DNA from: Megascapheus bottae
Lineage: Eukaryota; Chordata; Mammalia; Rodentia; Geomyidae
NCBI GenBank assembly: GCA_024803745.1
Contig: JANJXV010000187.1
Location: 1,676,501-1,740,500, forward strand
Length of the DNA stretch: 64,000 nucleotides
Direction: 5' to 3'
Position numbers and translations under genes: made by a program. Under the pieces are notes generated by a model. That model had not been told where the DNA came from. It saw nothing but the letters and a program-made list of their open reading frames with translations, and ran no database searches. Positions 35,771 to 45,954 of the stretch are shown here, piece after piece; position 1 is the first letter of the stretch; every line of letters begins with the position of its first letter.

Positions 35771-36834
35771 ACACTCAGATTTTCCACTTTCATCCCTGTG
35801 CTGGTTGACGAGGCATTCAGTGAGTTCAGCATGTGAATGGAGACCATTTACAATTTCCCTGGACACCTTTCCACACCCGACTTTCTTCACCTTCTCATGC
35901 ACATAGAGACACACAAGAAGAAATTCCAACCATACAAAACAGAATTCTGAAAGCTCTCATTACAAAGCCCAGTAAGAATCAAAACTCCACCATAGATAAT
36001 TAGCTTACATGCCGCTCTGATCACACCACGGTGTCATCTCTAGGCTGCAGGGAAGATGTCTTTAACTATAGACAACATTATCATGACTCGTACAACAGAA
36101 GAGATTCTGAGACAAGGATTTCAGTGCCTGATAATACACAGTACAGGGACAGTGGAGGTGCTGGAGCCTTAGAATTTACAAAATCAGGAGGAATCAGAAG
36201 GTAAAATGTCACAGTCTCACTTTGATATTCTGCCTCGCTCCCCTTAATTATTGTGCTACACTGTTTGCTGAGGAATGCCATAATCAAGCATCATTTTCTT
36301 GTCTAACCCTATGGTGATGTCCCAGCTTGCAGGTCTTAAGCTCACCCCCAAACATAAGACACGGGATCTTCCCAATCTGCTTTGATGCCCTAACCCTGTG
36401 AACAGAATTTCCTTACTGGCAATACAGCCTGGTAAGCACTTCTGTCATTTGCTGCCAAAAACTCGCTGAAAAACTTGATGCTTCTCTTAATTCTGCACAT
36501 GAATTCAAATTTGCTATACCAGAAATCTATCTGCTGTCAATCACAGATCATCAATAATAGATAATAATATCCATATCATTACGTCCGTGGTAGCAATTTA
36601 TCTGTCTGCATAACCACTTGGTTGGTGATGGCTGTTCACTTTTCAGAGAGAAGTTCAGAAGAGTTCCGTGGGTTTGTCCCAAGCAACAGCATACTGAGGA
36701 AATGGCTGAATTTGTACCTCACGGTCCATCTCCTTTCCACCGAGTGGTCAGGAGGTCAATGTGTTCTACAGTACACACACTCTTTGCTAGAAATAGAAAG
36801 GAATTTCTTTTGGGCAATACTTAGGTTTCCTCTC
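35771..36834. other. Non-coding stretch, nothing assigned
   Basis: Frames of 68-76 codons at 36618-36852 overlap each other without recognisable content. No named repeat. Confidence 0.35.
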
Positions 36835-36999
36835 AGGTCTTTGCACTGCTAGACAGGTACTGTACCACTGGAACTATGTTCCTAGATTTTTGTTTTGGAG
36901 TTCTTTTTCACACAGGGTCTGTCTGTTTGTGTCTCTGTCTGTCTCTGTCTGTCTCTCTGTCTCTCTGTCTCTCTGTCTCTCTGTCTCTCGGTCTCTCGG

Positions 37000-37058
<59 letters not shown>

Positions 37059-37130
37059 TTATGATCATCCTATATATGCCTTCTGTATATGGCTAGGATT
37101 ACAGGTATATACCGCCACACCTAAGAGGAG
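36835..37130 (-). repeat. B1/ID-like SINE remains split by a TCTG/CT microsatellite
   Basis: GACAGGTACTGTACCACTGG before the array looks like a reversed tRNA-type fragment. TATATGGCTAGGATTACAGG and TATACCGCCACACCT after it look like a reversed B1 head. The array is at 36918-37055: (TCTG)n grading through TCTC/GGTC into about 20 pure CT units. Confidence 0.55.
36918..37055. repeat. (TCTG)n-(TCTC)n-(CT)n compound microsatellite
   Basis: Pyrimidine-rich on + with regularly spaced G residues at the start, ending in about 20 pure CT repeats. Leu/Ser/Val frames and the Arg/Glu frame on the other strand are artefacts of this array. Confidence 0.95.
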
Positions 37131-37877
37131 AAGCTTTTTTTAAAAAAAATGGGTGAAGTTCTGTATTTGGAGTTGTTTTGAAACTGACATTGGTGTCAAC
37201 AAAATGACACCAACATGATAAAACTAGTGAGTAATGTAAAATGCCATGAGCCAGTGTGAGGGCTTAGATCTGGAATGTATCTATAGACAAGTATGGTGGG
37301 ATTGGGGGAAGGGTTGTAATTCGTGGTAAGGAAAGTGGTTGTGTTAGCATCCTGCCCCTGTGACAATACAGCTAAGAAAAATAACTCATCTACTCTACCT
37401 GCATTTTTATGTTTATACAATAGGTACCTCCAAGTTGGACTTATGAGCAAAGAGTATCCCTCTCATTTCATTAAGATGTGCTGTACTCATTTCTTTTATT
37501 TTAAAAAATGGCATTATATTTGAATTGCAACATGCTGCCCATTTTTTTTTCCAGATGAGAAGTCAACTGACGGACGCTGTAATTTGGAAGTGCGTGTGTG
37601 CATGAGAATGTCCCAGCAGGCTCCATTTCTGATCCATTAGATCAGTAATTACAACACAAAGTGAGGGGACAAATATTAATGCATCAGGAAATCTTGGAAG
37701 AAATGTCAAACTACCCACACAGCACAGCTTCCTTGGATCTTCAGAGTGACCTGAATACTTAATAACTAGAGTAGAAGACTTCATTGTAAGGAGGCCACCA
37801 GGTTATTCCAGGAAGGCCACTCCTGTGCCATTCCACACCCCATCCCCCAAGAAAGTCACATGAAAAAGTGGCCCAAA

Positions 37878-38105
37878 AGGGCCAGGGGTTATGATGCATG
37901 CCTGTAATCTCAGCTAGGGATAAGAGATAATGAAGATATAGTCCTTGTCAAAAACAGAAGACCTTATCTAAAAAAAAATAAGCTAAACAAAAGGGAAAGG
38001 GGGGGGAGAGAGGAAGGGAGGAAGGAAAAAAGCTGTGGACATAGCCCAAGTGACAGTGTTTGCTCAGTATGTGCTAAACCATAGGCTTACTCCCTAGAAC
38101 CACAG
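37878..38105 (+). repeat. B1-like fragment followed by tRNA-like ID fragment
   Basis: GGTTATGATGCATGCCTGTA then CTCAGCTAGGGATAAG is a B1-like head. After an A/G-rich run (GGGGGGGAGAGAGGAAGGGA), GTGGACATAGCCCAAGTGAC with TTACTCCCTAGAACCAC resembles a decayed tRNA-type SINE monomer. Confidence 0.5.
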
Positions 38106-38119
38106 ACAACAACAAATAG

Positions 38120-38232
38120 TTTATCCATATTTTGAAGGCAAGTAAACTCAAAAAGGTTGTCACTAACCCCAAAGGCACACAGCCAGTAAGAAAGGATTGG
38201 ACCTGGGCTTCTTTTCCTACCATCAGGCCTGA
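38120..38232 (-). repeat. MIR relic
   Basis: CATATTTTGAAGGCAAGTAA, AAAAAGGTTGTCACTAACCC, AAGGCACACAGCCAGTAAGA and ATTGGACCTGGGC follow the reversed MIR pattern. Confidence 0.6.
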
Positions 38233-38877
38233 CTTGTAAGCCTGTCATTATCTTAGAGCTGAGTAACAAAACAATTCTATTGGACAAGACTCTTGTGATT
38301 ATCTAGAGCTGTGTATCCAAACACTATTGGAGATGCATCTACTCTCATAGTCAGCTGCTGGGACAATTCCTCCATAAACACTGCCTACTGGGGAGAAATT
38401 CATTCTCTACCTTCTTCCATCCACCTTACTCTCACCCCTGCATCACACCCATGGAATCAACATAGCAAGTTCCACAGGGACTGTCATAGACTGGATATCA
38501 CTAGAATTTAAGCTTTCTGTAGCTAATTTTCCCTGGCTTGAAAACTTTAATGTAACTGTCAGACCCCCCAGGTTTTTTGGAGAACTAGGGTGGTGGTGGC
38601 AATTATTTCTAGATTCTGGTACCTTCCTCATGTACCTTCTGGTAGCACATAACTCTTAACTCCAGAGCTCATTTCCTTCCTTATTTTCTTCATTAGTTTG
38701 TAAGTTCCCACTGCTAACAAACATGACCCATCTGATAACAAAATGTTGACAACAGAATGCCTGACATATTAAAGCTGTCAAATAAAAAAATGAGTTTTTA
38801 CCAGGTGGTCCAAATATGTCACCTGTGTGGAAGACATTTTTCAAAAATAGATTGTAGAGGTCAAAAAGTTACTGGGT

Positions 38878-38879
<2 letters not shown>
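38233..38879. other. Non-coding stretch, nothing assigned
   Basis: No gene or repeat family recognised. Confidence 0.35.

Positions 38880-38925
<46 letters not shown>
38880..38925. repeat. (AC)n microsatellite
   Basis: About 23 perfect AC units. Confidence 0.97.
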
Positions 38926-38927
<2 letters not shown>

Positions 38928-39526
38928 TAACCTCAAGGTGACAGGTTCTTGTTGATACTGGCTTGGTGTCTTCAAAAATCCATTTCTAATCTACTCTGAA
39001 CAAAAAAACAAAAACATTTTTGTCAAGAATCCTTCCCTCAGATGAAGCAAACAGATCCTCTTCACAAAGAGAAATTAATAGGAGAATGACCCAAAAGAAT
39101 ACACTAGGATTAGGCTTGCTTTTTATATTTTATTTTCTCCCCTCATCATCAAACAATGCAGACCAAAAGTGGGGCCTGTCAACCAATGCTTATTATCAAG
39201 GGTGCAATTCTCTTGAAAAATCTCAGAGGCTGAACACCCTGATTCAAATTGCTAGGTAACAACTAAGATTGTCAATGGAAATAAAAGCCTGGAAGAAAAT
39301 TGAAAAGCAGAGATGAAAGGTGAGTGACCTCAGGGATGGCTGAGTTCTTAAAAAGAAAGAGACAACAAAGATGATAGTACAAATGGATAATATTAAATGA
39401 GATTTTGTTGTTGTTTTAAGTCTGGAGAGAGAGCCTCCCAAACAGAACCCTTTTCCAAATACACATTGGCAGGTTTGTGATGCATATTTGCAGGGAAAAA
39501 GAGGCCAGTTCCAAGGTTTGGGATAT
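38926..39526. other. Non-coding stretch, nothing assigned
   Basis: A 79-codon frame at 39020-39259 has no motif. No named repeat. Confidence 0.35.
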
Positions 39527-39593
39527 AGGCAGGTAGGTAGGCAGGTAGGTAGGTAGGTAGGTAGGTAGGCAGGCAGGCAGGCAGGCAGGCAGA

Positions 39594-39638
<45 letters not shown>

Positions 39639-39642
39639 CGAC
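39527..39642. repeat. Four-motif tetranucleotide array
   Basis: The array runs (GGTA)n with GGCA interruptions, then (GGCA)n, then (GATA)n, then (GACA)n, ending in GACCGAC. Successive motifs differ by a single transition, as if one array had been overwritten by stepwise substitution and slippage. Leu/Pro/Tyr/Ser frames on the minus strand come from this array. Confidence 0.95.
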
Positions 39643-39696
39643 TAATCTGCATATGAGCATGCATATGCATAAACAACACACATGTGTCTTTTTGTG

Positions 39697-39927
39697 TGTA
39701 GCAGGGAGGGGGTCTTGGAGCTTGAACTCTGGGTCTGGGCTCTGTTCCTGAGCTCTTCAGCACGAGAGCGTACCACTTGAGCCACAGCACTACTTCTGGT
39801 TTTTCCAGTGGTTAACTGGAGATAAGTCTCATGGACTTTTGTGCCCTGGCTGGCACTGAGCTGAGATCCTCAGATATCAGCCTCCTGAGGAGCTAGGATT
39901 ACAGGGGTGAGCCATCAGTGCCTGGCT
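39697..39927 (-). repeat. B1-headed SINE
   Basis: GGAGCTTGAACTCTGGGTCT, GCGTACCACTTGAGCCACAG, GTTAACTGGAGATAAGTCTC and GAGGAGCTAGGATTACAGGG form a complete reverse copy, lying between two microsatellites. Confidence 0.82.
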
Positions 39928-39955
39928 CCTGTGTCTTAGTTTCATGTGAGAGAGA

Positions 39956-39961
<6 letters not shown>

Positions 39962-40008
<47 letters not shown>
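39962..40008. repeat. (AC)n microsatellite
   Basis: About 23 perfect AC units. Confidence 0.97.
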
Positions 40009-40011
<3 letters not shown>

Positions 40012-40398
40012 ATTGACAAAAACCAGACACAATGGGAAGCCAGAAAGAGAGGAAACCAGAACACATTCACCAAAGATGGTTGCCTATTTATATTACCAGG
40101 AATGGCCATTTTGCATAATTAATGCATAATTTTTTCATATATTTTTGTTGTAATTAATCGAAGGGTCACATTATATTCGCCAGATAGAAGGTGCATTACT
40201 TCACATACATTGATACCCTTTCTCATGTCTTGGTCCCCATTTCCCTCCTCTCCACCCTCACTCCTCATCTTGTTTTCCCCCCTTCCCTATCCAATTTCAA
40301 ATAACCAAATATGCATATATCCAATATATCAGATAACAAAGCGAAATACTGTAACAATATGAGATAACCAAGGGACAGCAAAAGAGATGAGAGATAAC

Positions 40399-40577
40399 AG
40401 TACATTAAGGACAACAATCACTCATTATATGGCTTTTGTTTCTATATCCTAGAGGTCCTTTCATTTAGCGTCATACTGTATGGATAACATAGTACAATAA
40501 GGACAACAATCACTCATTATATGGCTTTTGTTTCTATATCCTAGAGGTCCTTTCATTTAACATCATACTGTATGGAC
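40399..40577. repeat. 92-bp tandem duplication in the L1 3' UTR
   Basis: The unit beginning AGTACATTAAGGACAACAAT at 40399 is repeated at 40491 (AGTACAATAAGGACAACAAT). Both contain CACTCATTATATGGCTTTTG and CTAGAGGTCCTTTCATTTA. Differences are few (for example TTAGCGTC against TTAACATC). Confidence 0.9.
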
Positions 40578-40632
40578 TTATGTATCAAGATTTTGCTCTA
40601 TTGCAGATCTCTGCTAGTAGAGCCCAAGGTTT

Positions 40633-41120
40633 CTACTGATTATGACGAATGAGGGAAACCATTGAGCCTAAGTTCCTTTGAGTCTGGCTTACTTCACTTA
40701 ATAGGATTTTTTCTAAGTCTTTCCATTTCCTTACAAATGGGGCGATGTCGTTCTTTCTGACAGCAGTATAGAATTCCACTGTGTACAAATACCACATCTT
40801 GTTGATCCATTCATCAACTGAGGGACATCTAGGTTGGTTCCATATCTTTGCTATGGTGAATAGTGCTGCAATGAACATTGTTGTGCTAGTGGGTTTAGTA
40901 TGTCCTTGTTTCTGGGTGGTTGGGTAAATGCCAAGTAGTGGAATTGCTGGGTCATAGGGGAGTTCTATGTTTAGTCTTGAGGAACTGCCACACTGCTTTC
41001 CATAGTGGTTGAAGTAGTTTGCACTCCCACCAACAGTGTAGTAGTGATCCCTCCTGGCCACATCCCCTCCAGCATCTGTCGTTATTAGTTTTTTTGATCC
41101 TGGCCATTCTAACTGGAGAG
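40633..41120 (-). pseudogene. L1 ORF2 C-terminus, frameshifted
   Basis: ORF2p is the L1 endonuclease/reverse transcriptase; only its last roughly 160 residues remain here. In the upstream frame (to about 40960) the Cys-rich C-terminal motif CWRGCGQEG...LLHCWWEC is visible, followed by PLWKAVWQFLK. In the next frame (40633 to about 40975) YDPAIPLLGIYP, MFIAALFTIAK, WNQPRCPS and KMWYLYTVEFYTAV are visible, then the stop. One base indel near 40970 separates the two frames. The reverse transcriptase and endonuclease domains are absent, so this is a dead fragment. Confidence 0.92.
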
Positions 41121-41304
41121 TTGTTTTGATTAACGCATAAATTTTTAATGCAATTTATCAGGGAAAATTTTAAAACCAAGCATTTATGCAGTAAGATCAT
41201 GTAAGTGTTTGCTTGAGATAAGCAAGAGAGATTTCCAAACTGTCAGGAAAGATCAGAATCCTTTGGCTCCCTGAAATGAGATTGAAACCTGACTTGCTTA
41301 AACC

Positions 41305-41592
41305 TTGTCAAGGTCTAAGCCCAGCGCCAGCGGCTCACATCTGTAACTCGAGCTACTCAGGAGGCTGAGATCTAAGCATGACAGTTCGAAGCCAACCAGG
41401 GTAGCAAAGTCCATAAGACTCTTAGCTCCATTCAATCAACAAGAAACTAGAAGCAGAGTTGTAACTCAAGTGGTATAGCAAGTAGCTTGAGAAAAAAACA
41501 AACAAACAAAAACATCCCCTCAGGAACAGCATCCAGACTCCCAGTTCAAGCCTCAAGACTGGCATCAAAAAACAAAGGTTGTCAGGATCTAA
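41305..41592 (+). repeat. B1-headed SINE with diverged 14-bp target duplication
   Basis: TTGTCAAGGTCTAA (41305-41318) and TTGTCAGGATCTAA (41579-41592) flank GCCCAGCGCCAGCGGCTCAC, CTACTCAGGAGGCTGAGATC, the right arm with TGTAACTCAAGTGGTATAGC, an internal A/C-rich expansion (AAAAAACAAACAAACAAAAA), and an end in GTTCAAGCCTCAAGACTGGC. Two mismatches in the duplication indicate an older insertion than the IDL-Geo copies with perfect repeats. Confidence 0.85.
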
Positions 41593-41684
41593 ATACAAGA
41601 GATTGTCTCTGATCACTTACATTTACTGGAAAGCCTGAGTAAAGTAACAGTGAGTTAAACATCTCATTTGTATCCAATTTTACA

Positions 41685-41830
41685 GAGTCTTTATTTGCAA
41701 CTCTGCTTAAGGGCGATCTGATGTTACCATCCTCATCTTGCACATGAGGAAACTGAGTCACAGAGAGATGAAATAATGTTCCTAAAGTTGCATATTGGGG
41801 AACTGGAGCCAGGATCTAAAGAAGGCGAGG
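41685..41830 (-). repeat. MIR SINE
   Basis: TTACCATCCTCATCTTGCAC, ATGAGGAAACTGAGTCACAG and AGAGATGAAATAATGTTCCT fit a reversed MIR core, followed by CTGGAGCCAGGATCTAAAG. Confidence 0.7.
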
Positions 41831-42027
41831 CCTGGCATGGGTGCACAGAGTCTACGCTATGAATACCACAGGACATGGGCAGGCATCTGTAGGTTCCATA
41901 ACCACCAAATCCCTGGAGGATTGCTGAAGAAAGAAAATGAAATCATCCAGAAAAGAAAAAAAAATTAACCAACTATCTATGTACGGCTAGGTAAAGTCAT
42001 GGTGAAAAACAAGAGTTGGGGAATATG

Positions 42028-42092
42028 ATTTTTGGTGATGCTGAGATTTGAATTCAGGGCTTCACACTTGCTAGGCCCACATTCTGCCGGCA
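42028..42092 (-). repeat. tRNA-type SINE fragment
   Basis: GATGCTGAGATTTGAATTCA, GGGCTTCACACTTGCTAGGC on + reads in reverse as a tRNA-like monomer with its B-box zone (TGAATTCAAATCTC). Confidence 0.45.
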
Positions 42093-42189
42093 CTTATGTG
42101 GGTGTTGGTAATTATCTTTATTGGCTTATAGTAGTGATACAGGAAGGAAGTTTGTGATTATATGTCCACACAGGTATACTGTGCTCCAA

Positions 42190-42418
42190 TCAATCTCACC
42201 CTGGGTAAGACCTTGAACTCAAGGCTTCTTTCCCTTAGCTTTGTCACTCAAAGCTGATACCTCTACCCTTTGAGCCACAGCTCTACTTCTAGATTTTTGG
42301 TAGCTAATTGGAAATAAGATTCTTAAAGATTTTCCTGCCTGGGAGGGCTTTGTGCCATTGACCCTCAGATCTCAGTCTCCCAAGCAGCTGGGACGGCAGG
42401 AGTGAGCCACTTGTGGAT
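42190..42418 (-). repeat. B1-headed SINE
   Basis: CTTGAACTCAAGGCTTC, CTCAAAGCTGATACCTCTAC, GAGCCACAGCTCTACTTCTA, GGTAGCTAATTGGAAATAAG and GCAGCTGGGACGGCAGGAGT show a complete but diverged reverse copy. Confidence 0.75.
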
Positions 42419-42426
42419 TTCTTTTT

Positions 42427-42668
42427 TAAAGACAGCATCTTGCATTATGGCAGGGCTGACCTCAGTTATGCCAATCTCTCATACGCTTCCCCGGGTGGCT
42501 GGAAATGACAGTTTATCGCTACCATGCCCCAGCCTTTGGCTGAGATGGAATCCTGAAAGCATTTTCGTTTTAGTGGTGGTGGGTTTGGGCAGGGCTGGCC
42601 TGTAAATCCAGGTCTCTGCCTCTCACGTAGCTAGGATGATAAGCTTAAGCTACCCCCATGCCTGGCTT
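42427..42668 (-). repeat. Two reverse B1-like monomers
   Basis: GACAGCATCTTGCATTATGG to CTACCATGCCCCAG, then GGGCAGGGCTGGCCTGTAAA to TACCCCCATGCCTGGCTTTG, each read in reverse as a classic B1/7SL monomer (GCCAGGCATG... ending near TGTC). They lack the Geo-like arm and are substituted throughout, so they represent older B1 activity. Confidence 0.6.
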
Positions 42669-43540
42669 TGAACTGCACAAGAATGCCTGTGTATCCTCAG
42701 TGAACGTGTTTTACAATTCCTAGGAGAACTTCTCTCCCAGTTCTCTGCCTTCGTTTTCCATGCTAGATTCCTCATTAATCCAAGACATCGGAGAGTTGAG
42801 CTCAGGCAGGCAACCTGAATATTTTGTCTGCGTGTTTCCTGGCTGGGACAGAGGAAGTAAATGGGTATCTTAGTGTGATTGCAGACAGGTGTCAATGGAG
42901 AGACAAAGACGACCGAGATAACAAAGCATATTTAATCACTGCGCTGTGACTATAAATTTTTCAATATTTATTGTCCAACTGCTCTGCAAAGATTCTACAA
43001 TATGGAGAAGTACATTGGAAAATAAAAGAAACATGCCTGACTCCAAGCTTCAAAGTGCCCAGAATTACTAATGATTTCTTCCTGGCCTCGGTGCCACCAG
43101 TAAGAAAACACCAAGAATATTTTAATTCAAAATATATGTGTCATGAGGCAAAACCCTGAAGTTGAGACAAGCTCCTGGCTTCAGATTTATTTTATACTCT
43201 CAATTCATGGTGCTGGGGGTAGTGAGGTCTCATCCAAAACAAATTTTTTTTTAAAAATCCCTTAAATTACTGCAGAGTAAAGTTCCCTTTATGTGTATGC
43301 ACTATCTGAGAATCTCCTCTGAGACACAAATCTCTCAGCGCCTTTTCAAAACCAAGAATTCATGTGAAATCATGTAAGCGTTCCTTGCCGTTATTAGTAA
43401 CAACACATTCCAGTGCAGTTCTGCTTTCTTAACCAGGCCTAGGATAACTTGGACTTGTGCGTTTAAATATTAAACAGAGACAAAGAAACAAACAGGATAG
43501 ATGTGCAGATAGATTAATAAAGGATAGAAATAGAGGCAAC
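42669..43540. other. Non-coding stretch, nothing assigned
   Basis: No repeat family or exon-like structure recognised; short frames only. Confidence 0.35.
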
Positions 43541-43605
43541 AGACAGATATGATAACAATAGATTAGATAGATGTACGGATGGATGGATGGATGGACAGAT
43601 TGATA
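43541..43605. repeat. GATA/GGAT-rich simple repeat
   Basis: GATAGATG and GATGGATGGATGGATGGA words, imperfect. Confidence 0.75.
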
Positions 43606-43879
43606 GAGATGTTAGGTAGAAATAGACAAAAACATGTGTGCCCTTACACTAGTGAAAACCCCACAGCAGAAGCATTTCTTTGGCAATCATCACAGGAATG
43701 GTGTATAGAACCTCCACTTTTACACCACTCCCACCCCTGCCCCAACCCCTATGCCTTTTACATGAGTAAATGAAGCTTAGGAATGCTAGTAACTTGTCCT
43801 CAGCTCTGAATGAAAGAGCCAGTGAAGAAGAGGTGGATAATGGTGATAGCGGTGGTGCTAGTAATAAATCACAACCATC

Positions 43880-43978
43880 ACCTTTTCAAGCATGCTCTGT
43901 GTGTTAGATACTATATTTGGTATTTTGTGTGTATTATGTCACTTAGGCATAATACATCTTATCATTATCCCTTGTAAG
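43880..43978 (-). repeat. MIR relic
   Basis: CTGTGTGTTAGATACTATAT, GTATTATGTCACTTAGGCAT and CTTATCATTATCCCTTG match the start of a reversed MIR, cut off by the SINE at 43979. Confidence 0.5.
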
Positions 43979-44115
43979 GCCGGTCATCTTAACTACTCAG
44001 GAGGCTGAGATCTGAGGATCATGATTTGAAGCCAGCATGGGCCGGAAAAAGCCATCAGATCCTTACCACCAGCTAACCACAGAAAGCCTGAAGTAGAGGT
44101 GTGACTAAAGTTCAC
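43979..44115 (+). repeat. B1-headed SINE, partial
   Basis: GGCCGGTCATCTTAACTACT, CAGGAGGCTGAGATCTGAGG, GAAGCCAGCATGGGCCGGAA and GAAGTAGAGGTGTGACTAAA. It is shortened in the head and lost in the right arm. Confidence 0.7.
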
Positions 44116-45137
44116 ACTTACTGCCACTCGAACACACACAATAAGGTACCTAGGAACCAGCAAGACCCAAGCATCACACAGCAACACCCAAGCTATAAAG
44201 GTGTAATTGTTGCCCTCATAATTAAACCCTGATCTGTCTGGTATCATTCACCATCTTCCCTCCCATGCACTGAGTTCTGTCTCTACTTCGATAGTCTGTT
44301 GAAATTTTAATTAAGTATATTGTGCAAAGGCCAGTACCTTTTGCCTAGGCAGAGCTCAGAAGCCTGTTGGAAAGTGGGTGGAGCTCTGTGGTTTTGTCCG
44401 CCTGCCCTCCCTAGATGGCCTATGGCATCACAGGCATACAGCTTCAAAAGGCTCTGCTCAGAAATCCCTCTCCTGGGTATTTTTTTTGAGATTTGAGTAA
44501 AGAGCCTCTTTTAAGATGTAAATACCACCTGAAAAAATGTTAAGTCTATTAGAAAGTCACACCTCCGGTGTAACAGTTAGATAATCCAATTTCTACTTAG
44601 GAACATAGTGAATGGGTTTGGGAACAGGGTGGTATAATGAGTCATTTTCTCCCTTTCCATTCAGCTGAGACTCTGCAAAAGAAGAGCATTTTCTTTTAAC
44701 TAGAAACTCTTCATTGTAAGACAAGTTTAAATTCACAGAAGAAGAAGAAGAAGAAAAAAAAAAGTCCTAGAAAGAAGACAGGGTCTCCATACAGCCTGGG
44801 CATGGGTCTTCTTATTTTTACTATCTTGCACTAGCACTCATCACAACTAATAAGCCCATAGTGACATGTTACTGAATTTTAGCTACCTCTGGGTTCACTG
44901 GACGTCCTTTCTCCATGCTGAGATTCCCATGTAGGGCCTGGAAAGTATATTTCGCCGTCAGGTCTCCACATCGCTGTTTCTCTGACTTGTTTGAGATCAC
45001 CTTGACTGGTCAAATAGGTTTTGGAAGGTTCCAAGCCTCCATGCATTTATTCTCCTGATGACACTGAGTCTTTTAGAGGAAAAGCACACTAAGGTACAGC
45101 GCTGTACTGTGCTATGTAGGGTCCATGTAGTCCACAT
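44116..45137. other. Non-coding stretch, nothing assigned
   Basis: A GAA repeat of about 24 bp lies at 44739. AGACAGGGTCTCCATACAGC at 44780 may be a reversed B1 scrap. Nothing else. Confidence 0.35.
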
Positions 45138-45260
45138 GAAATTATGGCTGGTAGGGCTGGGTGTCGCTTAATGGCAAAGTATTCACCCACCAAGGACAAG
45201 GTCCTGGGTTCAAGCACCAGACCCCCCCACACAAAAAAAAGAAAAGAAATTATGGCTGGT
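45138..45260 (+). mobile_element. Monomeric tRNA-type (ID-like) SINE, perfect 15-bp target duplication
   Basis: GAAATTATGGCTGGT lies at 45138-45152 and 45246-45260. Between them are about 90 bp: GGGCTGGGTGTCGCTTAATG, GCAAAGTATTCACCCACC, B box GGTTCAAGCACC, then C- and A-rich tail. No Geo arm follows. It is a single tRNA-like monomer, as in rodent ID elements, and it moved on its own. Confidence 0.88.
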
Positions 45261-45700
45261 GGTGGTAAACTTGGCTTTTCAGGTTTCCTCACACACTGAA
45301 GGCAGTCAGAACTAGCTATCTCCCTCCTTGAATAAAGAATGTCCAAGTAAATTATTTAAGATTTCTTCTTTATGGAAGATTTTTATTTAAATGATTTACC
45401 TAAACAGTATGCACTTGTAGATATTTTATCTTATGCACTGGGCTACCATCCAACTCTACTTGATGTTTAGGTTGAACAATTCTTCTAGCCTCAGCCATCA
45501 GAAGTTTGTCCAGTCGACTTCTATATGCTTTTGACCTGCCTAGCCCCCCCAACCCCCCTCAGAGTGGGGACTGGTCTTTGCTGCTTCTCTATTTTCTGGC
45601 ATTTTAAGACTCCAGATTTTACCTAAAACCAGGATGCTGACTCTCCAGGAGGGCTTGTTATTACACTGTTATTTCTTCAGGGTCCTCTCAACTGACAGAG

Positions 45701-45701
<1 letters not shown>

Positions 45702-45745
<44 letters not shown>
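45702..45745. repeat. (AC)n microsatellite
   Basis: About 22 perfect AC units. Confidence 0.97.
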
Positions 45746-45748
<3 letters not shown>

Positions 45749-45865
45749 TCTGTGAACACTTCTAACTGCAACCTTCATCATCTAGCAAACAATTGCCTGA
45801 GTACATTTTCAGTGATAGAAATGTCCATAGCCCAGTTCAGGTCGGTTGAATTAGAATCCATGTAA

Positions 45866-45950
45866 CTTGGAAGTAGAGGTGTGGCCCAAGTGATAGAAAT
45901 GATTTGGGGATGGACACTGGTCAGTAGGGGGGAAAAAAAGTCCAGATAAC
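45866..45950 (+). repeat. Possible orphan Geo-arm fragment
   Basis: GGAAGTAGAGGTGTGGCCCA AGTGATAGAAATG resembles the right arm of the SINE families here, without a head. Weak. Confidence 0.35.
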
Positions 45951-45954
45951 TAGA

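Larger units (their letters stand above)
40120..41146 (-). mobile_element. 5'-truncated L1 with 3' UTR and ORF2 end
   Basis: About 1 kb of LINE-1 in minus orientation. The flanks TAATGCATAATTTTT (40120-40134) and TAACGCATAAATTTTT (41131-41146) are a slightly diverged target duplication. The 3' UTR (about 40135-40632) shares its last part with the short L1 insertion at 11153 and contains a 92-bp tandem duplication starting at 40399. The ORF2 remnant occupies 40633-41120. A full L1 is 6-7 kb, so over 80% was never copied, which is normal for target-primed reverse transcription. Confidence 0.92.

Noticed and set aside
36874..37143. Leu/Ser/Val-rich frames resembling hydrophobic segments
   Set aside because: Products of the TCTG/CT microsatellite.
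39527..39642. Direct-repeat array that could suggest CRISPR
   Set aside because: 4-bp tandem repeats with no spacers in a eukaryotic context; a microsatellite.
39244..39790. 124-145 codon minus-strand frames with Cys/Leu/Pro/Tyr repeats
   Set aside because: They span the tetranucleotide array and the adjacent SINE; periodicity follows the repeat, not a protein.
40633..41200. Possible host reverse-transcriptase gene
   Set aside because: Only the last part of L1 ORF2 remains, frameshifted and without the catalytic domains.
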